Part shown: positions 1-8,392 of the stretch, one piece after another
Layout of the letters: the number at the start of each line of letters is the position of its first letter
How positions within the stretch are numbered: the stretch's first letter is position 1
Source: Planctomycetota bacterium
GTDB lineage: Bacteria; Planctomycetota; GCA-002687715; DRQF01
DNA: 17,148 nucleotides
Direction of reading: 5' to 3'
NCBI GenBank assembly: GCA_024275615.1
Contig: JAJRYU010000506.1
Coordinates: 1 to 17,148 of the forward strand
The notes under the pieces: generated by a model
What the model was told of the DNA's origin: nothing
Seen by the model: only the letters and a program-made list of their open reading frames with translations
Databases searched by the model: none
Program-made: the position numbers and the translations under genes

Positions 1-1
1 C

Positions 2-970
2 ATTGGCGCTTGGAGTGACGACAACAACGGGACCAGCTCTGGCAACGCGCGCGTTGTTTCGGGAGTCGATGGCTCGACGCTCTATTCATTTGACGGCGAC
101 GACGCCGGAGACTTTTTTGGTACGAGCGTGAGCGCGGCTGGTGATGTGAATGATGATGGATTCGCAGACGTCGTCGTCGGCGCGATGAGAGATGACATCA
201 ATGGCCCGGACAGCGGCAGTGTGCGAGTTCTTTCGGGCGCGGACGGCTCAATCCTCTACACATTCATTGGCACGACTGGCATCTATCTCGGCCGAGACGT
301 GAGCGAAGCTGGCGATGTCAACGGCGATGGCTTCGCAGACGTGATTGCCGGTGCTTTTCATGCCAATGTCACCGGAGTGAATTCCGGACAAGCGCGGGTC
401 TATTCCGGCTCGGATGGTTCCATACTCCACTCTCTTTCCGGTGATTCCGCCGGAGATTTTTTTGGGCACGCCGTGGGCGGTGGCGGTGATGTCAACGGCG
501 ATGGTTTTTCCGACTTCGTCGTCGGTGCTTACGGCGTGGACGTCACGAGCAGCGGCAGCGAAGGCAGCGTCCGAGTATTCTATTCACCAACATTGCCGGT
601 CCTAAGCTATCGATCAGATTTGGGGACGAACACAATCAAGCAGAGGTGGCTTCCTGCCGGGGGAAATCCTAATGCTCTTTCAGGTGTTCTCGACTGCTCC
701 GGGGCAACTCCCGGGGGATTGGGGATCTACGGTGTCAGTTTGGCACCCGCCAATATCTTGATCTATGGCTTTCCCTTGTTGATCGCCATTGACTCTAACA
801 ATCTCATCGACTCCGGGAATTTCGGCTACGATGCTCTTGGTTCACTCACTGTTCCTAATGTCTCGCGTCAGAACGTCTTTTTGGCTGGAGTTCATGTCTA
901 CATTCAGTTTTATGAAAGCAGTCCGCTGCCGTCTGGTTCGAATGGCATCAGAATGTTGTTGGCCCCATGA
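2..970 (+). CDS. FG-GAP (integrin alpha-like) repeat protein, C-terminal part
   Basis: The frame is open from the left edge of the window, so the N-terminus is missing. It reads as tandem FG-GAP beta-propeller blades. Calcium-loop motifs of the form DVNDDGFADVVVGA, DVNGDGFADVIAGA and DVNGDGFSDFVVGA recur about every 57-58 residues, each followed by GSVRVLSGADGSILY-like strands. Such repeats form beta propellers in exported or cell-surface proteins, usually binding calcium and mediating adhesion. After the last blade (about nt 590) comes a non-repeat C-terminal beta-rich domain of about 125 residues, rich in Gly, Ser and Asn. It ends in a hydrophobic GIRMLLAP tail and could be a sorting or cell-surface module. 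No export signal can be seen because the 5' end is outside. The stop lies 18 nt from the stop of the convergent kinase gene. The family call is firm; the biological role is inferred. Confidence 0.88.
   Translation: MGAWSDDNNGTSSGNARVVSGVDGSTLYSFDGDDAGDFFGTSVSAAGDVNDDGFADVVVGAMRDDINGPDSGSVRVLSGADGSILYTFIGTTGIYLGRDVSEAGDVNGDGFADVIAGAFHANVTGVNSGQARVYSGSDGSILHSLSGDSAGDFFGHAVGGGGDVNGDGFSDFVVGAYGVDVTSSGSEGSVRVFYSPTLPVLSYRSDLGTNTIKQRWLPAGGNPNALSGVLDCSGATPGGLGIYGVSLAPANILIYGFPLLIAIDSNNLIDSGNFGYDALGSLTVPNVSRQNVFLAGVHVYIQFYESSPLPSGSNGIRMLLAP
140..484 (+). repeat. Tandem 171/174-nt units encoding FG-GAP blades
   Basis: Two complete head-to-tail units (140-310 and 311-484) each begin with a GGYGATGT-type GDVN codon block. 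A third, partial unit starts at 485, and a partial unit precedes 140. Each unit encodes one propeller blade of 57-58 residues. The calcium-loop segment is the best conserved part at DNA level. The repeat is explained by protein structure, although units of this kind can recombine and vary in number. Confidence 0.75.
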
Positions 971-988
971 GACTCCAAGTTCTCACAG

Positions 989-3841
989 TCACTCTTGAAC
1001 GCGACAAATGGGCCGCAAGCCCAATCGGTTGCTTCGTCTCGATTCAGCGCGAATACGCCGGTTGGCAATGCGGGCCGTCTTTGCAGGGTTACTGTACCCA
1101 CCGCCACGGTAGACTCGATAGCCGCGCCCGTTGGACGTCGACGTCCATTCCCAGACGTTGCCCAAGACGTCGAATAGGCCAAAGCCATTGGCGTTGAATT
1201 GGCCGACGGGTGCATGGATCACATAGTTGTCGGCAAGCGATAATTCAATGGCACTCAGAATGCCCTTGTTCTCGGCACCGGCGATGTTGCCCCAATGTAC
1301 GATGCTCGGAATGTCGTTGGTGCCCCCTGCCCAAATTGACGACGTGCCAGCGCGCGCTGCATACTCCCACTGCTCCTCTGATGGGAAATTGAGTCCAATT
1401 CGACGGAGAACCCTGTCGCACGCCAGCCAGCTCACTTGCTCCACTGGGTGGCACAAACTGATAGCCGTGCTTGACCGGAGGTTTTCGGATTGGGGTCCAT
1501 AGTAGCTTGGGTTCAAATTGTTCGACGGTGAGCGTTGCCATTGGCCTTGAGTCATTTCGTACTTGGCAATAAAAAAGGGGTGGTCAATTGTGACCTGCCG
1601 GAGTTCTTCATCGGGCTGGGAATCAGGGTCGTAGTTCTGTCGTTTCTTGCTGGTCTTTTGAGTTCCCAGCCAACATTCACCGGCCGGAATAAGCACGAAG
1701 ATGATCCCGGTTTGGCTCGTGAGACTCAGTCGTCCATTCTGATCACGAGTCGGAATCGCATTGGTGTGAGTCTCCCAATGCAAAAACTCGAAGAGCTGGG
1801 AGTTTGGGTCCATTCCCAAGGGGATCAGGCCGATTTGAGGTTTGAGTTGAAATCCACCGTACTTTCTTGAATTGCTGATAGCCTCGCATGTTGACCGCCA
1901 TAGTGACTTCTTGCCGGTGATTGTTTCTAACTCGATGCGTCTTGCCAATATCCTGCGTCTTTCCATGCCGCTGAATGCACCGTGTTTGACGTCGTTGAAT
2001 TCTCTCAGATCAGCGACCAGATTGGTCAAGATATTGTGTTTCCATCGTTTGACTTTGTCCCCGCCGAAGTGCCATGTACTTCGTTTTGGTTTCACGTTCT
2101 TGAGCGTAGCAATTTCCTTTTTCGTCGCAGCGAGCGATTCAAGGATCTTGGTCTTATGGTCACGGCTCTTCGCAACCGTCAACAAATTTTGAGTTTGATT
2201 CTGTGCATTAATGAGATCTTCAAGTTTTCGAAAATGGGATTCTTGGTCAGCCAACTCGTCTTTTCTTGAGTAAGGCAATGCTTCCGAACGCAGAAGATCC
2301 AGTGCTTTGACATGTGTTGGAAGTGCTTCGGACAATGGGCGATACTCGTTGAGCCAGGCGTCGATAGCACCGATCTTGTCGGGTCTTGTGGGCCACAAGC
2401 TTGCGGCTTGTTCCAGAGCTTCTTGAAGTCTCTTGACGTCCGCGAGACGTTCGAAATCTGCGAGAGCCCTTGTTTTTGCCAACCTCTCTTTCTCTTTGAG
2501 CTCCAATGCCAGCGTTTTCGCAGCTAGAGCTGCGTCCTTCTGTGCCAATGCGACAGTTTTCTGTCTCGCTTCTTCCTGGGCCTCGTTGCGCGCTGCTCTG
2601 GCATTGTTGCGCTCTTGTTGTGCTTCTTTCTGTTTCAAGTAGAAGACGCCGGCAACGCCAGTCAGCGCGACGATAGTCGCCAAGCACAAGGCTGCTACAA
2701 GAGTATTGCGCTGGATCCACCGGACAGACTTTACCCATGGCCCCGCAGGCCGGGCTTTGACCGGTTCAAATTCACGAAAGCGTTTCAGATCTTCGGCGAA
2801 TTCAAGTGCGGTAGCGTAGCGGCGATCGCGATCCTTGTCGATGGCAGTCAATATGATCGCGGCAAGGTCTGTGGGAATCTTGGGGTTGATACTGCGAGGG
2901 GAGACGGGCTCTTTCTGCGAAATCGCTTGATAGAGCTCTTGGCGATTCGTGCCCGTGAATGGCCGCTTCAATGTACATGCTTCGAATAGCGTAACACCAA
3001 GCGAGTAGATGTCGGTGCGACGATCCAATTGCAGTCTTCGTGCCAGCAGTTGTTCAGGAGACATGTAGGCTGGTGTGCCCATGAGGTCGCCTGTTTCCGT
3101 GAGACTGATGTCAAGAGATTCGCGGTCTTTTGCCAAACCGAAGTCGAGAACGCAGGCGGTGCCGTTCTCCCTTACCATCAAGTTCGCGGGTTTTATGTCG
3201 CGATGAATCAGGCCAACTTGATGGGCGGCATGCAGGGCCTCTGCCGCATCCTCGATATATCTTGCCGCGCCCATAATCGAATCACGATCGGCGCTGGATG
3301 TCCCTCGACTCCCCGAGGTCGATTGTGACTCTTTCTTGGTGCCGTTCTTCCCGTCATTCGAGAATGCAATGTGTACTTCCGTACTTGCGTTGTTTGCCCC
3401 AGCTCGATCAGCAGTTTCGCTGATGTGGTCAGCCAAGGTCTTGCCGACAACGTATTCGAAAGCGATGAAAGACAGACCGTCTTCTTCGCCAATTTCGAAG
3501 ACGCGCGCGATGCCGGGATGATCGAGTTTTCCTGCGGCTTCCGCTTCTCTCGCAAATCGGATTCTGGCCGTACTCGACATACGTCCAGCTTCGAGGAGAA
3601 CCTTGAGCGCGACTTGTCGGTGGAGTTTTTCATCCTCCGCGAGATAGACAAATCCTTGCCCACCGTGCCCCAATTCTCTCAGCAATCGATAACGGCTGAT
3701 CTTTGAGCCCTGTAGCCCAAACTGGAGTCCTTTCCCACGGCCGTAAACTGTTGCCGCTTGATCTGTGACATGGATTGAATCTGTGCGCCGCGGGCCACTG
3801 TCCGGTTGATCGGGGGTGCTGCTGTCGTCTTTTTCGCTCAC
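989..3841 (-). CDS. Membrane-anchored Ser/Thr protein kinase with C-terminal FGE-sulfatase (SUMF1-like) domain
   Basis: About 950 residues. The kinase domain spans about 50-355: glycine loop LGHGGQGFVYLAED, VALK lysine (about 80), IHRDIKPANLMV catalytic loop (about 212-223), DFG (about 233) and GTPAYMSPEQ. All key Hanks-type residues are present. A polar insert of about 45 residues rich in Ser, Thr, Gly and Asn (about 141-187) splits the C-lobe before helix E. A hydrophobic helix (about 380-401) is followed by a long Ala/Glu/Lys coiled coil (to about 480). From about 711 to 947 there is an FGE-sulfatase fold (IPAGECWLG, EMTQGQWQ, FPSEEQWEYAARAG, GLFDVLGNVWEW, RVYRGGGY). The paired catalytic cysteines of true formylglycine-generating enzymes are not seen near the C-terminus, so this domain is probably a ligand or sensor module. 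Start: GTG at 3841 has GAGG 5 nt upstream. An in-frame TTG at 3859 is possible but has GAGG only 2 nt away. There is no in-frame ATG upstream of the kinase core. Confidence 0.92.
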   Translation of the reverse strand: MSEKDDSSTPDQPDSGPRRTDSIHVTDQAATVYGRGKGLQFGLQGSKISRYRLLRELGHGGQGFVYLAEDEKLHRQVALKVLLEAGRMSSTARIRFAREAEAAGKLDHPGIARVFEIGEEDGLSFIAFEYVVGKTLADHISETADRAGANNASTEVHIAFSNDGKNGTKKESQSTSGSRGTSSADRDSIMGAARYIEDAAEALHAAHQVGLIHRDIKPANLMVRENGTACVLDFGLAKDRESLDISLTETGDLMGTPAYMSPEQLLARRLQLDRRTDIYSLGVTLFEACTLKRPFTGTNRQELYQAISQKEPVSPRSINPKIPTDLAAIILTAIDKDRDRRYATALEFAEDLKRFREFEPVKARPAGPWVKSVRWIQRNTLVAALCLATIVALTGVAGVFYLKQKEAQQERNNARAARNEAQEEARQKTVALAQKDAALAAKTLALELKEKERLAKTRALADFERLADVKRLQEALEQAASLWPTRPDKIGAIDAWLNEYRPLSEALPTHVKALDLLRSEALPYSRKDELADQESHFRKLEDLINAQNQTQNLLTVAKSRDHKTKILESLAATKKEIATLKNVKPKRSTWHFGGDKVKRWKHNILTNLVADLREFNDVKHGAFSGMERRRILARRIELETITGKKSLWRSTCEAISNSRKYGGFQLKPQIGLIPLGMDPNSQLFEFLHWETHTNAIPTRDQNGRLSLTSQTGIIFVLIPAGECWLGTQKTSKKRQNYDPDSQPDEELRQVTIDHPFFIAKYEMTQGQWQRSPSNNLNPSYYGPQSENLRSSTAISLCHPVEQVSWLACDRVLRRIGLNFPSEEQWEYAARAGTSSIWAGGTNDIPSIVHWGNIAGAENKGILSAIELSLADNYVIHAPVGQFNANGFGLFDVLGNVWEWTSTSNGRGYRVYRGGGYSNPAKTARIANRRIRAESRRSNRLGLRPICRVQE

Positions 3842-3859
3842 GATGTCCTCGGTTCCCAA

Positions 3860-4183
3860 AGCCTCATAGCATTAGAAACTACTTCTCGACTGGATGCAAG
3901 CCTGCCGGACCTCGGACTCCGGCGACCATGCATTGTCAATTTTAAGTTCAAGGCTTGGCTACGTTGACACCGCCTCTTGTTGTTGTCCCAGACAATACGT
4001 GGATCTCTTGCACTCCTTGGACCACTTCCAAATGCTCCTCCAGAGCTTTACCTTGTAAAGACCGGGAGCCAAGGGAATTGCTGCCTTTGCGGTTGATTCA
4101 ATAGAGCTAGCAGAGACGCGCGTACAGGTCTGTGAGTACGTGGGTCGGGGGGCGACGCCAGCACTCGCACATCCTTATTGTCT
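3860..4183. other. Intergenic stretch without a convincing gene
   Basis: This 324-base gap lies between the methyltransferase stop and the kinase start, both on the minus strand. It should hold the kinase promoter and leader. I see a GC-rich inverted repeat, GCCGGA / TCCGGC with an 8-nt loop (about 3904-3923), without a T-run. A 49-codon open minus-strand frame ends at 3948 and has a GGAGGAG purine stretch, but no recognisable product. No tRNA or known RNA is evident. Confidence 0.5.
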
Positions 4184-4957
4184 TCACAGGGGTTTTTGGG
4201 CCCTAGTTGCCACAAACAGCCTCATGAAATCAGCTAATGGACTCTCAGACCAAGAATCCTCGTACATGTCCACAAGATGGAATCCGGCCCGAAGTTGGCC
4301 ACCAATCTGGTCAGTCCAAGTGTGACTGCAAAGCAAGGGCTCACCATCAGTCACAAGTTTCTTCAACCTGTTTTTTTCTAGGTCAGTCTTTTCATTGAAT
4401 GGAATCTTGTAACGCACTTCCATGATGCCTTTTTCTTCCATGAGAAGATCATCAAAGATAAATGAGTCAGGATTCGAGAATCCCGCCAAGAGATGGCCTC
4501 CAGGGCGCAGCACACGAAAAGCCTCTCGCCAAACGGGATTGACATTCTCGACGTATCCATTCGAACAGGGATGGAACACGAGATCGAAACTCTCACTGGC
4601 GATTTCTCCAAGATCCGCCATGTCCCCTTCAATCGTCTTGATCGTGAGTTGGTCTCTCAAGGATACTTCTTGGTCTCGGCCCAGTTGAGCGGGCGAATTG
4701 TCGTAGATGGTGACGTCGGCGCCTGCGGCGGAGAGAATCGGGCCTTGCTGGCCTCCAGCTGAGGCCAAACCAAGGATCTTGAGCCCACGAATCTCGCCGA
4801 ACCAAGACTTGGGCACAGGGAGTTTCGGCGTCAGGACCACCGACCATTCGCCGTTCTTAGCCTTTTCTGTCTCAGCGGCAGATACTGGGATTGTCCAACG
4901 ACACCCTCGGGATACTTGGTTGTTCCACGCATCTCTATTGTAAGCTCGAAGATCCAT
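4184..4957 (-). CDS. Class I SAM-dependent methyltransferase
   Basis: 257 residues, ATG start at 4957 with GAGG 5 nt upstream. The Rossmann-fold order is seen as follows. Motif I is ILGLASAGGQQGPILSAAGADVTIYDNS (about 61-88), in which GLASAGGQQ replaces the common GxGxG and the acidic D at the end of strand 2 would bind the ribose. The methylated-substrate strand is FDLVFHPCSNGYVENV (about 124-139). The post-motif is FRVLRPGGHLLAGFSNPD (about 147-164). This matches the Methyltransf_11-type small-molecule methyltransferases. The substrate is unknown; the C-terminal half holds an Asp/Glu/Lys-rich cap (about 168-215). It is separated from the downstream kinase by 324 nt, so probably not co-transcribed with it. 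It is divergent from the sigma fusion gene, with a palindromic repeat in the shared upstream region beginning about 4 nt beyond its Shine-Dalgarno sequence. Confidence 0.88.
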   Translation of the reverse strand: MDLRAYNRDAWNNQVSRGCRWTIPVSAAETEKAKNGEWSVVLTPKLPVPKSWFGEIRGLKILGLASAGGQQGPILSAAGADVTIYDNSPAQLGRDQEVSLRDQLTIKTIEGDMADLGEIASESFDLVFHPCSNGYVENVNPVWREAFRVLRPGGHLLAGFSNPDSFIFDDLLMEEKGIMEVRYKIPFNEKTDLEKNRLKKLVTDGEPLLCSHTWTDQIGGQLRAGFHLVDMYEDSWSESPLADFMRLFVATRAQKPL

Positions 4958-4970
4958 GTTGTCCTCTACA

Positions 4971-5038
4971 GTGCCAGGTTATTCGGAACAGCCCAATCTT
5001 CTTCGGGGAGGAATGGACTGGTAAGAATAACTTGGTAC
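4971..5038. repeat. 68-nt REP-like imperfect palindrome between divergent genes
   Basis: Outer arms GTGCCAGGTTATTC (4971-4984) and GAATAACTTGGTAC (5025-5038) pair over all 14 positions as RNA, with two G-U wobbles. Internal loops GGAA (4985-4988) and GTAA (5021-5024) follow. Inner arms CAGCCCAATCTTC (4989-5001) and GAGGAATGGACTG (5008-5020) pair with two mismatches and one G-U, closing a TTCGGG loop. The layout is exactly symmetric (14+4+13+6+13+4+14). The left 40 nt recur at 8680-8719, so this is a dispersed repeat family rather than a lone hairpin. It lies in the 157-nt gap upstream of both the methyltransferase and the sigma fusion gene, so either transcript could carry it as a structured leader. 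Confidence 0.7.
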
Positions 5039-5103
5039 CGCAAAAGATCGAAGAATTTCTTGGCCATTTCATCAACCGTGGCATCCTTTGGTTATAGACC
5101 AAC

Positions 5104-5108
5104 GGGGA
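5104..5108 (+). promoter_or_regulatory. Shine-Dalgarno site that selects the TTG start at 5115
   Basis: GGGGA lies 6 nt upstream of TTG 5115. The alternative TTG at 5088 in the same frame has no comparable purine stretch upstream. Confidence 0.5.
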
Positions 5109-5114
5109 AACGCA

Positions 5115-8100
5115 TTGAGCCAGCCAACAAACGACATCAAGAATCTGGAGAAACACACGGATTTCCTCCGGAATTTGGCTCGTTCCTCTCTCAGAGCTGA
5201 AGATGTCGATGACTTGGTTCAAGACTGCCTTCTCGTTGGATTAGAAGAATCACCCCGCGATTCTCACAGTACTTTCAGTTGGTTTCGAACTGTGTTGACG
5301 AGACGTATTGCCCACGATTATCGCCAAAAAAAAAGGCGTCGGCGGCGAGAGGAAGATTGGGCACCCAAAGAATCCCAGCCGTCTGCGCTTGACGACGTTG
5401 AGCATCGTGCCGCCCTGAAGTCGGTAACCGACGCAGTCATGGCGCTTTCTCCAGAACTCTACGACATGGTTCGGCTACGCTATTTCGACACCATGCGCAT
5501 AAGTCAAATCGCTCAGCTGCGCGGTCTGTCTTCGCGGACAGTGAAGTATCGGTTGGAGCGGGCATTGTGTGACTTGCGGAAGAGCCTCGACAAGAAGACA
5601 AGTGGCCGCCGAGCATTGCTGTTACTCGCCGGAATCACAAGCGAACGTGTACTCAATCTGGGATGGATGTTGGCCATGAAGAAGACAATCACGGTTGTTC
5701 TCCTGGCAATCGTTTCGATCTCGTGGGTGGTCTGGAATGAACCAGACACCGCTGAGTCAGAGCTTGAAGTTGGGACCATCGAGACACAGCGGACAGGAAG
5801 TGAGAAGCCGAGGCGGCGAGAAAGAAATTCGTCAGAATCAGCGCCGTCAGCGCAGCATCCTATCGAAGACGATCGCGTGATCGATCGTCAGCGCGACATT
5901 TTCGGGCGTGTCGTGGATGTCCATGGCAATCCGATCGAAGGGGCTTTCGTTGAATCGCGTATCTTTCCATGGCGCAGGCTTTCAGTTCTTAGTCCACGGT
6001 CAGCCGAATTCTTGATCTGTGACGAAGCGAAGACCACAAGAAGTGGCAGTTTCTCTCTTCGCCATAAGCGAGGCGATGTCGTAGATCTGAGAGTCGAGAA
6101 AGCCGGATTCTCTGCCCTAATTCTCACGCGTCGTGTTGCTGGTGAAAAAATCGATATCGTCCTTCATACAGCATGTACACTCAAGTTGTCGGTTCGGTCA
6201 GACGATGGAATCCCTCTCGCTGGGGCTCACATCGTCACGTGGAGAGACGAAAAAGAGAGCGCCAGCAGGGCGCAATTTGACCTTCGCCGAGGGAAGACAG
6301 ATTCGCAAGGTGTCCTGATACTCAATGACCTTTCTCCTGGACCCTTAAGGCTTCGCGTCAGCCATCGCTCCCATCTAAGCTCCCAGTTGAAGACTGTCGT
6401 GATTGTTGATGGTGCCGCTAATGAGCATGTTGTCCAATTGCACGGGGCTGGCTCTCTTCGCGGACGGGTTACTGCGCGCGATACCGGGGCCCCAATCATT
6501 GGCGCGAAAGTCACAGTTTCTTCCGGCGACGCGGCGGTCTACACCGATGCCGAAGGGTACTACCTGCGCCCGGGTTTCCCGATGGGTAAGGGATCGTGGC
6601 GAGGCATTCAAGTGGTCGCCAAGGGATTCATGCGGGCGACAAGGACCCTTCAATTCAGTACTGACGACTGCGATTTTGCCTTGGAGAAAGGAGATTCAGT
6701 CATTGGCAGCTGCGTCGACCAAAACGGTCTCCCTATTGTTGATGTCCACGTCTCCATGATTGCCAGTGCCATCAAGCGGCATGGGCAAGTGATAGATGTG
6801 GGGAGCGCCACGACGTCGAAACAGGGCAGTTTTCGTATCGACGACCTTTCGCGTTCCTTGCCCCACACCTTGATCTTTGTCGCTCCAGGATTTGGCCGCA
6901 GGCATTTGGACTTCGACCCGTTTCCGGGAGATGCAGCTGGCAAGATTGACTTAGGTGTCATCGAGCTTGGCCCTGGGCTTAGAGTTTCCGGAACTGTGAC
7001 GCGAGATGACGGCACTCCAATCGCAAACGCTCATGTTGTCTTGCGGGGTTCGAATGCCGACCGATCGTCAAGGAGAGGTCTTGGTGTTGGCCCAGCACAG
7101 GTTGATTATGGCGAAAGTGAGAAGAGACGCACTGACGATCTTGGCCGTTTCTGCTTTTCTGACCTCATGCCAGGAACATATGTACTTGAAACATCAGTTT
7201 TTGGAGTGATCCCCCAGGAGCAACCGTTGGTCTTAGCATCTGAAGATCAGGATGGAGTAGAGGTCATTGTGTCTCCGCCGATGCCGTTTGTTGTCAACGT
7301 GATCAACGAGAGTGGTGAAGTTGTCCCCGATGTCTTTATCGCCTTGTGGCATGGACAAGAAAGAATCGGCGCAAGAAGGACAGACGAAAAGGGGCAAGTC
7401 TCTTTCGCTGGGGCACCCGTTGGCGAACTCACGGTCAAAGTTTCTACTTCGTCGCTTGAGCCATCCTATGCGCCGGTGGATCCCATCACTCTGACAGCCA
7501 AGGACCGATCGCACATCGTCGTCCTAGACCGAAGCGTTGAAGTTGCGGGTCGGGTCATTGGAGAAAACGGAGAAGGCATCGAAAATTTGGTTGTCGTCGC
7601 TCATTTGCAAAGTGGAGGACAAAGAGAGGTCTTTACCAAGGCGGAGGGGGAGTTCTCTTTTAAGCTGCTGCCCGGGAGTCGCGTCGACTTGGAAGTGACG
7701 GGAAAGGAAATGAAGCGTCTCACCGCAATCATGGCCACGATCAAACAAGGTCCCAACCGCGGACATCTCGACAACATTACTGCACCATCCAATGGCTTGC
7801 TATTGCGCGTCGAAAAAGGACAGACCGACTTAGAGCTAACGGTGGTTGTGCGGGATGCCGGAGGACAGCTCGTCGAGGGCGCTTGGGTCTATGCCTCTCC
7901 TGTTACTGGTCTGAAACCACGCATTACGGATTCTGAGGGTAGGGTCAAGTTCGAGAACCTCTCGAAAATCTCTCTGCATCTGCAAGCTCTTGCACCTGCC
8001 AACGCCATGGGAGAGTTCTATTCATCGGCACCGATGACAGTCATCCCCGCCAACCAAAAAGTCGAGCTTTCCTTACGCCCAATCTTTGAGTTGAACGGCC

Positions 8101-8327
8101 GTGTCGAGCTCACCGATGGAACACCAGCGGGCACGTTCTTGGTGGAAGCCTATGTTGGAGAACTGGAACACTTCCGAACTTACACCGACGCCAATGGCCA
8201 ATTCACAATGCACCTGGCTGACGGCCTGAGTTATACGATCAAGAGTTCCTCCCAAGATCGAACCATCATCGGCCAAAAAAAGGCCGTACGCCGCGGCCCC
8301 ATCACCATCCAGGTCAGAAAAAAATAA
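5115..8327 (+). CDS. ECF-type sigma factor fused to a transmembrane helix and carboxypeptidase-regulatory-like repeats
   Basis: About 1070 residues. The N-terminus is a sigma-70 family protein. Region 2 is at about 15-70 (LARSSLRAEDVDDLVQDCLL, FSWFRTVLTRRIAHDYR). Region 4 is at about 105-160 (LSPELYDMVRLRYFDTMRISQIAQLRGLSSRTVKYRLERALCDLR), a complete helix-turn-helix. One membrane helix follows (about 189-207, KTITVVLLAIVSISWVVW), then a charged linker. The rest (about 262 to the end) is about nine carboxypeptidase-regulatory-like beta-sandwich repeats (GRVVDVHGNPIEGAFV, VSGTVTRDDGTPIANAHVVL, TDANGQFTM and similar), expected outside the cytoplasm. By inference it is a membrane-tethered sigma factor with its own sensor. 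TTG at 5115 is preferred because GGGGA lies 6 nt upstream; an in-frame TTG at 5088 lacks a good site. The stop codon lies inside a repeat arm (8320-8333). Confidence 0.9.
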   Translation: MSQPTNDIKNLEKHTDFLRNLARSSLRAEDVDDLVQDCLLVGLEESPRDSHSTFSWFRTVLTRRIAHDYRQKKRRRRREEDWAPKESQPSALDDVEHRAALKSVTDAVMALSPELYDMVRLRYFDTMRISQIAQLRGLSSRTVKYRLERALCDLRKSLDKKTSGRRALLLLAGITSERVLNLGWMLAMKKTITVVLLAIVSISWVVWNEPDTAESELEVGTIETQRTGSEKPRRRERNSSESAPSAQHPIEDDRVIDRQRDIFGRVVDVHGNPIEGAFVESRIFPWRRLSVLSPRSAEFLICDEAKTTRSGSFSLRHKRGDVVDLRVEKAGFSALILTRRVAGEKIDIVLHTACTLKLSVRSDDGIPLAGAHIVTWRDEKESASRAQFDLRRGKTDSQGVLILNDLSPGPLRLRVSHRSHLSSQLKTVVIVDGAANEHVVQLHGAGSLRGRVTARDTGAPIIGAKVTVSSGDAAVYTDAEGYYLRPGFPMGKGSWRGIQVVAKGFMRATRTLQFSTDDCDFALEKGDSVIGSCVDQNGLPIVDVHVSMIASAIKRHGQVIDVGSATTSKQGSFRIDDLSRSLPHTLIFVAPGFGRRHLDFDPFPGDAAGKIDLGVIELGPGLRVSGTVTRDDGTPIANAHVVLRGSNADRSSRRGLGVGPAQVDYGESEKRRTDDLGRFCFSDLMPGTYVLETSVFGVIPQEQPLVLASEDQDGVEVIVSPPMPFVVNVINESGEVVPDVFIALWHGQERIGARRTDEKGQVSFAGAPVGELTVKVSTSSLEPSYAPVDPITLTAKDRSHIVVLDRSVEVAGRVIGENGEGIENLVVVAHLQSGGQREVFTKAEGEFSFKLLPGSRVDLEVTGKEMKRLTAIMATIKQGPNRGHLDNITAPSNGLLLRVEKGQTDLELTVVVRDAGGQLVEGAWVYASPVTGLKPRITDSEGRVKFENLSKISLHLQALAPANAMGEFYSSAPMTVIPANQKVELSLRPIFELNGRVELTDGTPAGTFLVEAYVGELEHFRTYTDANGQFTMHLADGLSYTIKSSSQDRTIIGQKKAVRRGPITIQVRKK

Positions 8328-8333
8328 CCTGGC
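8320..8333 (-). repeat. Inverted copy of the repeat arm covering the stop codon of the sigma fusion gene
   Basis: AAAAATAACCTGGC is the exact reverse complement of GCCAGGTTATTTTT at 8682-8695 and matches the arm of the 4971-5038 palindrome. The TAA stop of the upstream gene (8325-8327) lies inside it, so the arm supplies the last codons and the stop. The two 14-nt arms face each other across the broken sigma gene. Confidence 0.5.
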
Positions 8334-8358
8334 CTCCATACTTATCTTCGTTTTCTTT

Positions 8359-8372
8359 TGACCTATAGGTCA
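8359..8372. promoter_or_regulatory. Perfect 14-nt palindrome, possible operator
   Basis: TGACCTATAGGTCA is a perfect inverted repeat ending 20 nt upstream of the ATG of the truncated sigma gene (8393). It has the size and position of a dimeric repressor site. No regulator can be assigned, and a chance occurrence is possible. Confidence 0.35.
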
Positions 8373-8392
8373 TTTTCGCTCTCTATGGGGTT

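Noticed and set aside
968..985. TGAGA / TCTCA inverted repeat at the convergent stops as a bidirectional terminator.
   Set aside because: Only 5 bp with an 8-nt loop and no T-run.
3948..4096. 49-codon minus-strand open frame with a GGAGGAG stretch, between methyltransferase and kinase.
   Set aside because: No recognisable product and no well-spaced start codon; chance open frame is likely.
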